From assembly GCA_003427395.1 (NCBI GenBank), contig BFEA01000239.1:1651118-1686638 (forward strand): 35,521 nucleotides of DNA. Reading direction: 5' to 3'. The translations under genes were made by a program, and so were the position numbers. Each line of letters opens with the position of its first letter. Within the stretch, counting starts at the first letter, position 1. Of the stretch, positions 18,399 through 29,048 are shown piece after piece. Source of the DNA: Chara braunii (Eukaryota > Streptophyta > Charophyceae > Charales > Characeae). Below the pieces are notes generated by a model. That model was not told where the DNA came from. It saw only the letters and a program-made list of their open reading frames with translations, and ran no database searches.

Positions 18399-20270
18399 TT
18401 CTGAGATGTCCCTCTGTGTCTCACTGATACCTCCCTACTTACTATTAACTTTTTTTTTTTTTTTTTAATCCTCTTCCTTCTTATTAAGGGTTGATCCTGT
18501 TTCATCTCCTGTCCCGATCCTTCGTCCATTACCTGTTCTTTCTGCGTATCTTGTAGATCACCCTTCTTTGGATTAGATGAGCCATCTACCCCTATCCCTT
18601 CTTTGGAGGGAAGAGGTTGTAAGTAGTTTTTGGGGTGTGGACCAATCGACACGTTGTTAGACATATTTCCTGAATTATCCTCCGCTTGTGAAGGAACAGA
18701 TATATTATGAGTAGTGTCTTGCACGCCCTGAGAAGAAATAAATGTATTGAGACTGATTCCTTGTACCTCCCGTTCTGGTTTACGGACTTCCTCAACCTAG
18801 GAAGAACCAGATACCCTGTAAATAGTATCCTGTTCCCCCTGTGAAGCGCCAAATGCTTTTGGCAAAGTGCCCTGTACGTTCTGTTCTTGTGAATGCACCT
18901 CAGGCTGTGTCCCCTGCGGACGTGAATGCTGTGAAAAAGGAGGTGAAGAAGCCGGAGGAATCCATCCTTGTGGAAGCTTAGAGTCCCAGTTTGGTTCACC
19001 TTGCTGTTCCCATGTCCATCCTTTAGGTCCTTGTCCCTTACTTGATCCCTCGACGTACACCCATCCTTCATGTCCTGGGTCCACCGTTCTCCAAAGATTA
19101 GCTTTGAACGGGTCCCTTATCAATCTCCCTGTTGTTTTCTGTTTGCGCGCGAGGTTATGTGCACAGGAGGAATCTAATGAGAGATGACCATATGCTTTGC
19201 AGCGAAAGCTCCAAGGTCGTAGCTTATGTGATGTATGTATGTGATACTCCCTTCCCCTAACTTTATAAGGGATGAGATCATCTATGTTGAAAGGCACATT
19301 TGAGGGGTGATTAATTGCTAACATCAAATAGTCATCCCTCCTGGCCGCATATGCCGGGAATGGATCTATAAAATCCACAATATCGTGTACTTCCCCAAAA
19401 TCATAAAGAAAAGCAGCCTGGATCTCTACTAATATGTGGCGAAATTCCACCCAATAGTGTTCCTCCATCATCTGCCTGCGTCTTTCATCGCGTCCCTGTT
19501 TTGGGGGAGACCAGGGGTATATACGTACTTCAGATCTATCACAACGCAGCTTTTTTCATCCATCAATCGTTCTTTTGTCCATCGTGTTTATACTGAGAAC
19601 GGTAAACGTGGTTGAAAAAATTGGCTGAATTAAAAAATCTTCATTCACCGCTTCTTGACTGCCTTTCAATTGTGACAGACGTTTACAAATCCATTTTATT
19701 TTTTCATTCATGGATTTGTATGTTGCGTCATCGTAAAACACCCAGTTATTAGCATGTGATTGATAAATAAAATCTCTCTCTGCCACTTTCTGGGTCGGGT
19801 ACGTCTTTATCATCGATTTTTCCCCCCCATTGTCCACTACTTTGCTCTCTGAGTAGCTGATTAATTTAGAGAGGAAAAAGGCACGAGCAGTCGGGAGATT
19901 AAAGAGAGGGATGAGAAGGGATTGGGCTTGAGGTCCTGATCTTTTTACTTCAAGAGATCTTGATTGGAAAGGTCCTTTAGCCTTTTGTAGCCACGTGACT
20001 GGCTGTTCTCCATCTGTTTCCCTTCTTTCTATACTTTTCTCACCTTGCCTTCCCCCTGATCCTTCTTCTGACCTCTCCCCTCGTTCCCCCTCTCTCGTTT
20101 CTTCATAACACCTTCTTTCGCCCCCGTTTCCTCTCTTTTCTCCCCCATTTCCTCTCCCTCCACCCCATTGTTTTCTCTTGTCCATTCCCCTGCCCTCTCC
20201 TCCCTCCTCCCTTGTTTTCGTACTCTGCAGAGGAGGGAACTCGTCGTACTCCATTTCTGCCTGTGCTTTT
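18272..20270 (-). pseudogene. LINE C ORF1 core: EFPPL motif, DUF4283-like region and degenerate zinc knuckle
   Basis: One frame covers 19556-20254, 18797-19471 and 18272-18724 with stops at 19556 and 18797. It opens with MEYDEFPPLQS, the EFPPL-type motif often seen in plant LINE ORF1. A Gly/Arg/Glu-rich linker follows. A folded RNA-binding-like region comes next (FLSKLISYSE, FIYQSHANNWVFYDD, HYWVEFRHILVEIQAAFLYDF, VDFIDPFPAY). FRCKAYGHLSLDSSC is a zinc knuckle in which the first Cys is lost. The rest is low complexity. ORF1 would coat the LINE RNA. The frame moves to another at about 18300-18400. Confidence 0.7.
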
Positions 20271-20868
20271 TCCTTCCATTTCCTTGTGAGATATTTGAAT
20301 TATTGTTCTTTTCTTGTTTTTGTGAGATTTGAGTACCTTGTTCCTCGTCGCTGGTACAATTTGTATCTGCAGATTGACTGGATACCTCCCCATTTGTGGC
20401 CTGAATTTGTGAATGGGAACATAACTCCTCAACTCCTTTGGCCCTTGCCTGATGATGAATTCTCTGTGGATTGGCCTTTTCTTCTGCAAAAAGAGGATTA
20501 AATGCCATCCTNCTTCCCAGGNNCAAACTTGTCNTATTCCCNTGTCCCACATTGGNTGACAGNAGGGATATTAGAGAANAACCACGAGTGNTTGGGTTCT
20601 CCCCTTTCCCTATGCACAAAACTGGCCTTGGATCCGACACTACGAGGGAGTTACTTTTCTGTTGCTGTTTTTCTTCCTCTGTTAGGATTTCATCATCAGA
20701 AACTGCATAAGCAGAAGACTCCATAAGTTGGTTATTTGTTTGAATCGGCACAGTCATTTTGACTGGTGTGTGCAGATGTTTGGTTGCCAAATGACGCGTT
20801 GCTCCCCGAAAAACCAACATAGAATCAACCTGCTTATGGATTCTCTGATGACCCGTTATCTTAGTCAT
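20029..20868 (-). pseudogene. LINE C ORF1 N-terminal region, ambiguous bases inside
   Basis: The frame starts at ATG 20868 (MTKITGHQRIHKQVDSMLVF) and stays open to 20029. The last part, beyond about 20270, is in the wrong frame relative to the EFPPL segment, so a frameshift lies near 20260-20300. The N-terminal 90 codons are acidic and Gln-rich (SDDEILTEEEKQQQK). A cluster of Ns at 20512-20591 makes about nine codons unreadable. No domain is recognised. It is assigned to ORF1 by position. Confidence 0.55.
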
Positions 20869-21149
20869 TGTTGTGTATGAGAGATCCTCCTTGAATTACC
20901 AATAATAGAAAAAATAAATAAAACACATTAAACACTTTGTTATTCCGATTATTGGACAAGGCTGGTGGGGTGAGGTGGGAGAGTATTAGGAAAGTGACCA
21001 GCAATGGGGAATAGTGAGAAGGGAAGATTTGTTTGAGAGCACTTCACTGCGAGAGCTTTCGTTGACGTAGCCAAAAATCCTCGCCGATTATGACGTGACA
21101 AAAAATCCTCTCATATTGTAGTCCTCAATTACAGCTCCCTTTGCGTGTC

Positions 21150-21540
21150 CCTTCTCCAAAAGCTCAATCCTCCGTTCTGATCTCTCCACCCCAATTTTGG
21201 CAAGAGTAGTGATCGCAGGACACTCAACGGTCAAAGACGGTGACCCGTCCACTCCCTCCCGCTGTACCACCTCATTGTCCCTTCTTCAAGAGCTCAACCC
21301 TCCATTCTGATTTCTCCACCCCAATTTGCGAAGAGTAGTGACCGCAGGACACTAAGCGGTCAAGGATGATGACTTGTCCACCCCCTTCCGCTCCACCACC
21401 TCATATACCGCATTCCATTTCAACAGTATCTTGAAAGACACGAGTTCCTGGTGATCGATCGTCAAAGGGAATGGTGACCGCTGGTCACGAAGCGATCAAA
21501 GATGATGACCAGTCCACCCCCTTCCGCTGTGTCCCCTCAT
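21150..21540 (-). repeat. 129-bp tandem repeat in the LINE 5' region, about 2.5-3 copies
   Basis: AGCTCAATCCTCCGTTCTGA near 21159 recurs as AGCTCAACCCTCCATTCTGA near 21289, each followed by CTCCACCCCAATTT, AGAGTAGTGA, CGCAGGACACT, CGGTCAA and GTCCAC. A third, more diverged part (CACGAAGCGATCAAAGATGATGACCAGTCCAC) lies at about 21485-21540. Confidence 0.75.
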
Positions 21541-21889
21541 TTACAGTTTCGACACAGTCTTGAAAAAACTGCCCGTGAAAAAACTCCCACTCAGGTTCCG
21601 TAGCTTCACTGAGTATGCTGATGCGTCCGCTATTAAAACCAGACCAAAAGACACTGCCAATGTTGTAACATAGATCCGCTTGGCAATAGAGAAAACCACG
21701 TCGATGTTGTAGCTTTGATGTCATTCAGAATCTGAGGAGATCTGCATGGCAAAAGTCAACACCATCCCTCACTGACACGTGGCAATAGTGAAAAACCATC
21801 CCCTACTGAAAAATAGTGCATACCAGCGCCCTTTGGGATTCGTTAAATCAACATCCTCCTACATTTCCATATTCGAGTGAGTTTGCGTA

Positions 21890-23110
21890 AGTCAGGCCAT
21901 GCCGATGTTGCTGCCTCGATAGTGCACCCCTCCCCCTCCTGACACGTGGCAATAGTAATCGGCGCCCACCTATTTTTCCAAACCAAAACTCAGTCTATCC
22001 TCACCCAACCTTGCGACTATGGTGGGCAGCCGCGCTTTTGGTTTTGCAAGCCTATTACGATGGCCGGTCACGAGCAACACATTCCCCCGACACGTCAGCC
22101 GTTCCAGATCAAGAGGAAAGTGCAAGAAATCACCGTGCCTTGTAGCTATGGTAATCAGGCATTGCCGATGTTAATATCTCAATAGTGCAATCTTCCCCTC
22201 CTGACACATGGCAATAGTGAAAAACCATCAGCTCTCACAATCGCTATTGTAACAGGCACTGCCGATGTTGCTGCCTCAATAGTGCAACCTTCCCCTCCTA
22301 ACACGTGGCAATATTGAAAAACCATCATCTCTCACAATCGCCTTGTGGCAATAATGTAATGACATTCGGAATTTGAAGGTATCTGTATGTCAATAGTGCA
22401 AAACTTCCTCCACTGACTCGTGGCAAAAGTGAAAATCATATCCCACTGATAAAAACCACTCACGATCGCCCACCTATACTTCCAAACCAAAACTACGCTC
22501 CTCCGAGTGAGCCAACTCTCCTCGGTCTATCCTCACCCTGCCTTGCGGCTATGGTGGGCAGTCGCGCCCTTGGTCTCGCAAACCTGTTGCGATCGCGAGG
22601 AGCGCATTCTTCCGCCTACCGCCACTCACAATAGGACTCTGGTGAACGTATCACCTTGAATTACACCTTGAGATGGATGTATCTGAAACCATCAGCTCTC
22701 ACAATCGCTATGGTAACAGGCACTGCCGATGTTGCTACCTCAATATTGCAACCTTCCCCTCCTGACACGTGGCAATATTGAAAAACCATCATCTCTCACA
22801 ATCGCCTTGTGGCAATAATGTAATGACACTCGGAATCTGAAGATATCTGTATGGCAATAGTGCAAAAACTTCCTCCACTGACTCGCGGCAAAATTGAAAA
22901 CCATCTCCCACTGAGAAAAATCACTCACGGTCGCCCTGTGGCAATAGTAATCCGCGTCCACCTATACTTCCAAACCAACCCTACGCTCCTCCGAGTGAGC
23001 CAGTTCACCTCGGTCTATCCTCACCCTGCCTTGCGGCTATGGTGGGCAGTCGCGTCCTTGGTCTCGCAAGCCTGTTGCGATGGCCGGTCGTGAGGAGCGC
23101 ATTCTTCCCT
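21890..23110 (-). repeat. Tandem monomers of about 460-530 bp in the LINE 5' region
   Basis: The marker CTATGGTGGGCAG is preceded by TTGCGA or TTGCGG, with TTGCG starting at about 22011, 22543 and 23031 (steps of 532 and 488). AACAGGCACTGCCGATGTTGCT recurs at 22251 and 22715 (step 464). Further shared blocks are CTGACACGTGGCAATA, CCTTGTGGCAATAATGTAATG and CTCCTCCGAGTGAGCCA. The units end near GAGGAGCGCATTCTTCC (22598 and 23092). The first copy is the shortest and most diverged. Confidence 0.8.
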
Positions 23111-23134
23111 CTACACCTGACCCACTAGTCTGGT

Positions 23135-23145
23135 TATTCTCTTAC
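23135..23145. repeat. LINE C target-site duplication, right copy
   Basis: TATTCTCTTAC is identical to 11825-11835. To its right the pyrimidine-rich B leader resumes (TCTCTTTTCTTTATT), as expected if the LINE split one continuous tract. Confidence 0.75.
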
Positions 23146-24338
23146 TCTCTTTTCTTTATTTATTTTATTTTCTTTCCTTCTTTTCTCTTTGCTTCTTGAT
23201 CCCTCTCCACCTTTCCCCATCCCTCTCTCTATCATTCTCTCACCCTCCTCTCCCCCAACTACCACCACACCATCCCCCTACCTCCCACTTCATCTTTTTC
23301 TCTCTCCCACCTATTTCTTTCTTTTCTCCTTCACTTTTTCATTCCCCTTCCCCCCTACTTCGAATTTTTTTCTGTTTTTCTTCTTTCCATCTCTCTTTTG
23401 ATTTATCTTTTCTCTTTTTTCCAAAAAATTGACTTATCTTCTTCCCCACCTTCTTTTCTCATTTTCTGATTTATTTCATTTATTTTTCTATTTATTCTGA
23501 AATTTCAAATTTCGATTTTCTTTACGACAACCCTAAATCTGATTAGGTGTTAGTCTTTCTTGCTTTCGGCACACGTTTTGACCCCGCGGGGGTAACGAAG
23601 TGCTGCCGAAATTTTTTGATTTTTTCTTACTTAGTCTTTTTCCGCACACTTCGACCCCATGGGGGTAACGAAATGCTGCCAAAATTTTTGAAAAGTCAGA
23701 CACTCTATTTCTCCCCACCTCCTCATCCATTTATTTACTTATTTATTTATTTATCTATTTATTTATTATTTGAATTTATTTCTTTATTTATTTTCTGAAA
23801 ATTTTTATTTGCGCCAGTTTGAAACCTAGTGTGCTTATCTAGATCTCCCCTCTCCCTTTGGCACATTCTTGACCCCATGGGGGGTAGGGACATGCTGCCG
23901 AAAATTTCAAAAAAATAAATCTTATTTTTTTTTTTCACATTTTGTTTACTTCTTCCCTTAATTATTTTTATTATTATTATTTTTTTGTTTTTCTCTTGAA
24001 ATCTCGCTGCTTATTTATTTTTCTCCCGCCTTCGCCCCCTATGCTTGCTATTTTATTTTCTTGATTAGGTCACTGGTACCCTACCCTAACCACTCAAACT
24101 TCGGTTAGGGTTTTCTTAGGGTTTTTCTAGGGTTTAGGGTTCTTCAAAACCCCCCTACTCCCCCTTCCGCTTCGGGCACCCTGGACCCCAACCACCCCTC
24201 CCCCTTTGACGGCGCCCGCGCTAGCCTCGCTAGCGCCGTCCGCCGCTTTCTACCGCGGACCCCCCCCTACGCCCTCCGCTCACGCGGACCTCTCCTGGCC
24301 CCCTCCTGGCCCCCTCCAGTCCGGCCCATCACCTCCCC
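23146..24338 (+). other. Element B 5' leader, right part, with three hairpin repeats
   Basis: Non-coding, first C/T-rich (23146-23520), then T-rich with three copies of a foldable motif (23567-23608, 23642-23680, 23860-23900), TTTA repeats (23729-23790) and a degenerate TTTAGGG-like segment (about 24109-24140). From about 24160 it turns GC-rich and leads into gag. ORFs 23189-23432 are low-complexity Ser/Pro/Phe frames. Confidence 0.75.
23567..23900 (+). repeat. Three copies of a palindrome-centred hairpin motif in the B leader
   Basis: Each copy reads about [C/G]GGCACA...TTGACCCC-NN-GGGGGTA...TGCTGCC. The central ten bases are perfect palindromes: CCCCGCGGGG (23582-23591), CCCCATGGGG (23655-23664) and CCCCATGGGG (23873-23882). 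The flanks GGCA and TGCC pair. In copy 2 the outer G is C (CCGCA), weakening that stem. Confidence 0.75.
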
Positions 24339-26385
24339 ATGGCCGACGGTGTGTCACACGCTGCTGGGGGCGACGACCACGACTCAGGGCTCCACACCCG
24401 TGCCGACAGACCAGGGCCACCAGCCCCAGGGGGATCTGCACACCCTCATCACCTCCCTCCTCGCACCCACTCAGTCGCAACTCGCGATCCTCGCGCCCTT
24501 ACAGGCGAAGGTGGCGACCCTTGCCGCCGGCATGCAGCAACTCCAGGATGCTGCCTGCCCTTCATCTCGTGGCTCCCAGTCCGGGTCCCCCGTCCTCCGA
24601 CAGGGTGGCCACGATGGAGCTTCCTCCTCCGCTGCCCCCGACCCGACCATCTTGGTGACTGTCCACGCCCCTAGCACGACGGCCGCCACGAGCCAAGCCC
24701 TTCCTCAGTCTACGGGCGCACCCGCCCAACTTCCGGTCACTACAACCACGGTACCACAACCCGCTAGCATGGTCGCAGCTTTTCCGGGTGCCCCGCTTCT
24801 CCCTTCCCTTCGCACGACCGCAGCGCCACCTGGCTCTCCCCCCTCCGGGATGCCCCGCGCCGCTTGTGCGTCCATTTCCTCCACTCTTCCTCCCGCCACT
24901 CCTCGCTCTATCCATGTCCAACGTCTCGAGGACGAGGTTGCCCAGATCCGGGCCGACCTCGCCCTCTTACGCCTTCAGCCACCCCCGCCCTCACAGGTGG
25001 CCGCGCCCTCGGGCGCACCCCCTATCTCCTCTACCCTTCCTCCCATGCAGGCTCGCTTCCCACGCCATGCACCCTATCCAGCCCCATCGTACCTTTTTCC
25101 TACTCCCGCGATTGTTGTGACCTCTTCTACCGCAGCTCCCTCGCAGCCTGCCGCAGTTGCCCCCGCCGCTCCCCCATGCGGCCCGGACGCACAGTCAGCT
25201 GCGCCCCTTTCTCCAAGACCTGCGCCGACTTACTCAGCCGTGGCACAGGCCTCTGCTCCTCGATCCCCTCGCCGCCAAAACGGTGGCGCACCACTTATCC
25301 GTTTGTCGGACATTGCCCTGTATGACGGTACAGGCATACGCGTGTCTCGGTGGCTGCAGTCTGCCACCCTCACGATCCAGCTCATGGGCGCCACACCCGA
25401 CACGTGGGTGGGTCACCTCTCCACGCGCCTGCGTGGCGGTCCTTTCAACGCCTGGGAGGATTTCTACGCTTAATCCCTTCGTGAGGGTCGGACTCCGACC
25501 TTCATGGATTTCCAGGCGTTCCTCGAGGATCGCTTCGGAGACCGATACGACGTGACTGACGCCTTCGAGCGTGTCGTCACTACACGCTGGTCCGACTCTG
25601 GTGGCGCTGCCGCTCTGGATCGCCACATCCAGGTCTTTCAGGATGCCCGCCTCACTTGTGACGTGGCGTTCCTCCCCGAGGCTGCCCTTATCGATCGTTT
25701 CTTGGCCAACCTTCCGCTCGAGTACCGCTCCGAGCTATGGTGGTATGAGTTCACATCGGCCCCGTAGGCTTACGAGGCCGCCAAGGACCATCAGCGGATG
25801 CGAGCCCGTCTACACCCCGCCTCCTCCTCCCAGCCTCAGCGCACGGGCTACGCCTCCTCCTCCTCTCACAGCACTTCCCAGCGCCGTTCCCCTTTCTGCG
25901 GTCGCCCCCGCCGTTCCGCGCAACAGGGCCGCAACTTCTCGCGCCGCTTCAGCGCGCTCGAGTATGGTGAGCAGGACGCTAGTGCCCCGCTGTCGCCAGA
26001 GGGTGACCATAGCGACGACCTCGACCTCAGCGAGGCCGTTCACCACCACCTGGAGGACTCTACTCTTCCTATGGCCGAGCGCCTCCAACTCATCCTCTCC
26101 GCCCTCTCCCGGGCACGCAGCCGCCCCGGTCACGCTGGCACGTCGCCCCCCGAGGTCCCCCAGCAGGACCTCCCTCAAGGCTTTGTCCCTCCTCGCGGTG
26201 TCCTTTCCGCAGAAGAGCGCTCAGCTATTTTGGGCCAGCGTGGGTGTTTGCGCTGCTGCTTGGACGGTCATACCTCCTCGCGGTGCCCTAATACCACCGC
26301 CCTTGACCGCCACTACGCTGACCTTTCCCGCCAGCGTCGTGCTCAGTCCCCCCCCGGTGCCTCACATCCCCGCGGCACCTCCTAG
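24339..26385 (+). pseudogene. Element B gag with two in-frame stops
   Basis: The coding frame (24349, 25504 and 25798 are in register) is broken by TAA at 25471-25473 and TAG at 25765-25767, and ends at TAG 26383-26385. The best-context ATG (CCCCATGGCC, 24339) is in another frame, so either a frameshift at about 24345-24380 or a start at 24349 applies. The N-terminal half is Pro/Ala/Ser/Thr-rich with a short coiled coil (LAPLQAKVATLAAGMQQLQ). The capsid-type core is around 25290-25760 (WLQSATLTIQLMG, FQAFLEDRFGDRYDV, LPLEYRSELWWYEF). A CCHC knuckle, CLRCCLDGHTSSRC (CX2CX4HX4C), lies at about 26247-26288. Particle assembly and RNA packaging would be its role. Confidence 0.85.
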
Positions 26386-26390
26386 CCACG

Positions 26391-29030
26391 GTGCAGTGTA
26401 CACTTGCGCCCTCCTCAGTAGTCGGCTTTCCGACATCCCCGTCGCAGTTTGCCCCTCTCGCTACGGGAGTTGAGGTCCCGCAGGACCCGACAGAGTGTAC
26501 TCAGCCCTCTGTCGCAGTACCGTCTGCGCCTCTGCAGACCACTGTCTCCCCTCCTACCCCGCCGCGACTACCGACGCGTCGAGCCATTCGCTCAGCCCGT
26601 TGCAGCGAGCAGCTCACTACTCGCGAGGACATTGTGTCCTCTCTTCTCGACTTAAGCATGCTCCAGGCTCGTCAGGAGCGATTCACCCTCCATGTCATTG
26701 CACTGCATCACCTCCTCACCATCCTCTCTGACCTTGATCGCACCCTCCGGATCATCCCCGTACGACTGGGGACTTCCACGAGGGTGTATTCAGCGCTGTG
26801 GGATTCTGGTTCTCAGGGCAACTTCATTCACCCACGTGTGGTGAAAGAACCCCGCTTACCCACGGCAGGGTCTCCGACTCCCATCTCCGTTACCCTAAGG
26901 GATGACAAGACCCAGCGCTTCTTCGATCAGATGGTCACCGACCTCCTCTTCTTCCTCACTCTCGAGCCGATTGATCGTCCCCCGGCGTCTCGTCGCCACC
27001 GCTCCTTTGCACATTTCGATGTGATGGAGACGGGGTACAATTTCATTCTCGGCACTCCGTGGTCTCGTCGGTTCCGCAGCACCGAGGCCGATTGGGCTAC
27101 CAACACTCTCGTTCCCAAAACGAAGTGTGGACAGACGTATCGCGTAGCTTTCATAGGTACCACAATGACACCACGCCCTGATCCTCCTTCCCAGAAGCCT
27201 TCCGTGCCCACACCATCTCCTTCTATCACTGTGACCTCGCCTCTGCAGTTCGCCCACTTCATCCGACAGGACGACGTCACCTTCTTTATAGTGAACGTGA
27301 CAGATCTCTTACACTATGATCCACCCTATCTAGACGCCGAGCTCATCCCTCTGGAGCCAGATCCTCCTTCTATCTCCATGGCTCCCATCTCTACTTTCGT
27401 CCCTCCGCCGTCCGTCGAGTCCACCCCGCCGTCGCGCGATGACGCTGATGCTGAGGAACTCGCACGATATACGACTGACCTGGAGCCCGCAGTTCGTGAC
27501 CTCATTCGAGAGTATCACAACGTTTTCCCATCATCGTTCTCGTACGCAAGCATCCCACCGATGCGCGACGTCGAGCACCTCATCCAACTTGTGCCTGACT
27601 ATCGTGTTCACCACCAGGCACCCTACGGACTCTCGATCCCCGAGGCCACCGAACTCAAGCGTCAGCTTGAGGAGCTCCTGAGACTGGGTTTGATTAAAAC
27701 CAGCAACTCCCTGTGGGGTGCACTCGTCCTCTTTGCTCTCAAAGCGGATGGAACTCTCTGTCTCTGCATCGACTATCGCGGCCTCAACCGCTACACGGTT
27801 AACAACAGTTACCCCATGCCTCGTTCCAATGAGCTGTTCGACCGCCTAGCAGGCAACCGCTTTTTTACGAAGATTGATCTTCGTAGCGGTTACCATCCGA
27901 TCCGCGTCGCTGCAGCCGACCAGCCGAAGACAGCGTTCCGATCGCGTGTCGGCCACTACGAGTTCACGGTAATGCCATTCGGCCTCACCAACGCACCCGC
28001 TACCTTCAAGACGGCGATGAACGACATCTTCAGGGACATCCTGGAGCAGTACGTTCTTGTCTACCTCGACGATATCCTGGTCTACAGTCGTACCCTTGAG
28101 GAGCACCTCAGACACCTCCGCGACGTCCTTGACCGCTTGCGCNNACATGGTTTCTACGCCAAGCTGAGCAAGTGCCGCTTTGCCCAGCACAAAGTGGATT
28201 TTTTAGGACACTACGTGTCTGACCAGGGTCTCCATATGGATGACGCGAAGATCAGTGCTATTGCGGAGTGGCCCGCTCCCACATCCGCCAAGCAGCTTCG
28301 CAGCTTCCTTGGCCTGACCAACTGCTATAGTAATTTCATCCAGGGATACGCTAGGTATTCGTACGTCCTTACCTCCATCCTCCTCCGGAATAACCCACCC
28401 TGGGCTTGGACACCCCTCCACGAGGACGCCTTCCGCGCCCTGAAGAAGGCGGTGACATGCACACCGGTTCTTCACCTACCCGATTTTGATCGCCCTTTTA
28501 TCCTTACCACTGACGCGTCAGACTTTGTTGTAGGAGCAGTGCTTTCCCAGGTCTTCCCCCCCTCTCCTGATTCCTCTCATTCTCGTATCCCTCGCTTCCC
28601 ACCACCTACCCCTACCACTGCTTCCCGATTGACGCCCACTCGTCCAGCTACTAACCAGCCTTCTATTGACTATTCTCCTACCATCGCCGAGGACGACACT
28701 GTCGAGTCTCGCTCAGGTGATTGTCCGATAGCCTTCTACTCCCGTCAGCTTCTACCCGCCGAGATAAACTACACTGTTGATGAACGTGAGGTTCTCGCAG
28801 TAGTTTATGCCGCTCGGCACTGGCGTCACTACCTGCACGGGGCACCATTCACGGTGCGCACGAATAACTTTGTTGTCCAGGCTTTTCTGACAAAGCCGAA
28901 GCTCACTCCTCGACAGGCTCGCTGGTGGCGCGACCTATCCGAGTTTAGTTTCACCACTGAGCACATCAAGGGTGAGACTAATCGGGTCGCAGATGCCTTA
29001 TCCCGGCGCCCTGACCACGACCAGGAGTAG
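26391..29030 (+). CDS. Element B pol: protease, reverse transcriptase, RNase H (879 codons)
   Basis: This is the largest open frame in the window and the most intact enzyme. The aspartic protease active site is [11 protein letters not shown] (Asp138), with NFILGTPW as the C-terminal block. RT shows [52 protein letters not shown] and an intact YLDD (558-561). RNase H has TTDAS and [15 protein letters not shown] but TNN in place of the usual TDH, and [10 protein letters not shown] at the end. A Pro/Ser/Thr-rich segment of about 58 residues (28551-28724) interrupts RNase H between GAVLSQ and PIAFYS. Two Ns (28143-28144) blur one codon. It ends with TAG inside the linker to integrase and is out of frame with gag (gag frame 1, pol frame 0), so a frameshift or translational shift near 26385 is implied. 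The ATG at 26391 need not be the real start. Confidence 0.92.
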   Translation: MQCTLAPSSVVGFPTSPSQFAPLATGVEVPQDPTECTQPSVAVPSAPLQTTVSPPTPPRLPTRRAIRSARCSEQLTTREDIVSSLLDLSMLQARQERFTLHVIALHHLLTILSDLDRTLRIIPVRLGTSTRVYSALWDSGSQGNFIHPRVVKEPRLPTAGSPTPISVTLRDDKTQRFFDQMVTDLLFFLTLEPIDRPPASRRHRSFAHFDVMETGYNFILGTPWSRRFRSTEADWATNTLVPKTKCGQTYRVAFIGTTMTPRPDPPSQKPSVPTPSPSITVTSPLQFAHFIRQDDVTFFIVNVTDLLHYDPPYLDAELIPLEPDPPSISMAPISTFVPPPSVESTPPSRDDADAEELARYTTDLEPAVRDLIREYHNVFPSSFSYASIPPMRDVEHLIQLVPDYRVHHQAPYGLSIPEATELKRQLEELLRLGLIKTSNSLWGALVLFALKADGTLCLCIDYRGLNRYTVNNSYPMPRSNELFDRLAGNRFFTKIDLRSGYHPIRVAAADQPKTAFRSRVGHYEFTVMPFGLTNAPATFKTAMNDIFRDILEQYVLVYLDDILVYSRTLEEHLRHLRDVLDRLRXHGFYAKLSKCRFAQHKVDFLGHYVSDQGLHMDDAKISAIAEWPAPTSAKQLRSFLGLTNCYSNFIQGYARYSYVLTSILLRNNPPWAWTPLHEDAFRALKKAVTCTPVLHLPDFDRPFILTTDASDFVVGAVLSQVFPPSPDSSHSRIPRFPPPTPTTASRLTPTRPATNQPSIDYSPTIAEDDTVESRSGDCPIAFYSRQLLPAEINYTVDEREVLAVVYAARHWRHYLHGAPFTVRTNNFVVQAFLTKPKLTPRQARWWRDLSEFSFTTEHIKGETNRVADALSRRPDHDQE

Positions 29031-29048
29031 ATCCAGCTCTCTTCCATC

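Larger units (their letters stand above)
11836..23134 (-). mobile_element. Element C: L1-like LINE (non-LTR retrotransposon), 11.3 kb, degenerate
   Basis: On the minus strand the order is repeated 5' region (23134-20869), ORF1 region (20868 to about 16866), ORF2 with AP-type endonuclease (16634-15714), reverse transcriptase (15429-13870) and RT zinc-binding domain (13151-12345), 3' UTR and poly(A), the last seen as T31 at 11837-11867. An 11-bp duplication flanks it. Endonuclease plus RT plus a CCHC-like C-terminal domain is the L1 clade layout of plants. Both ORFs contain stops and frameshifts, and the RT catalytic box is mutated. It inserted into B's leader in the opposite orientation. Confidence 0.88.
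20869..23134 (-). promoter_or_regulatory. LINE C 5' region with two sets of tandem repeats
   Basis: This 2.27-kb non-coding region lies between ORF1 and the 5' target duplication. It contains a 129-bp repeat (about 21150-21540) and longer units of about 460-530 bp (about 21890-23110). In L1 elements the internal promoter sits here, and tandem promoter monomers are known in mouse L1. A promoter role is inference. No ORF here shows a family. Confidence 0.6.
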
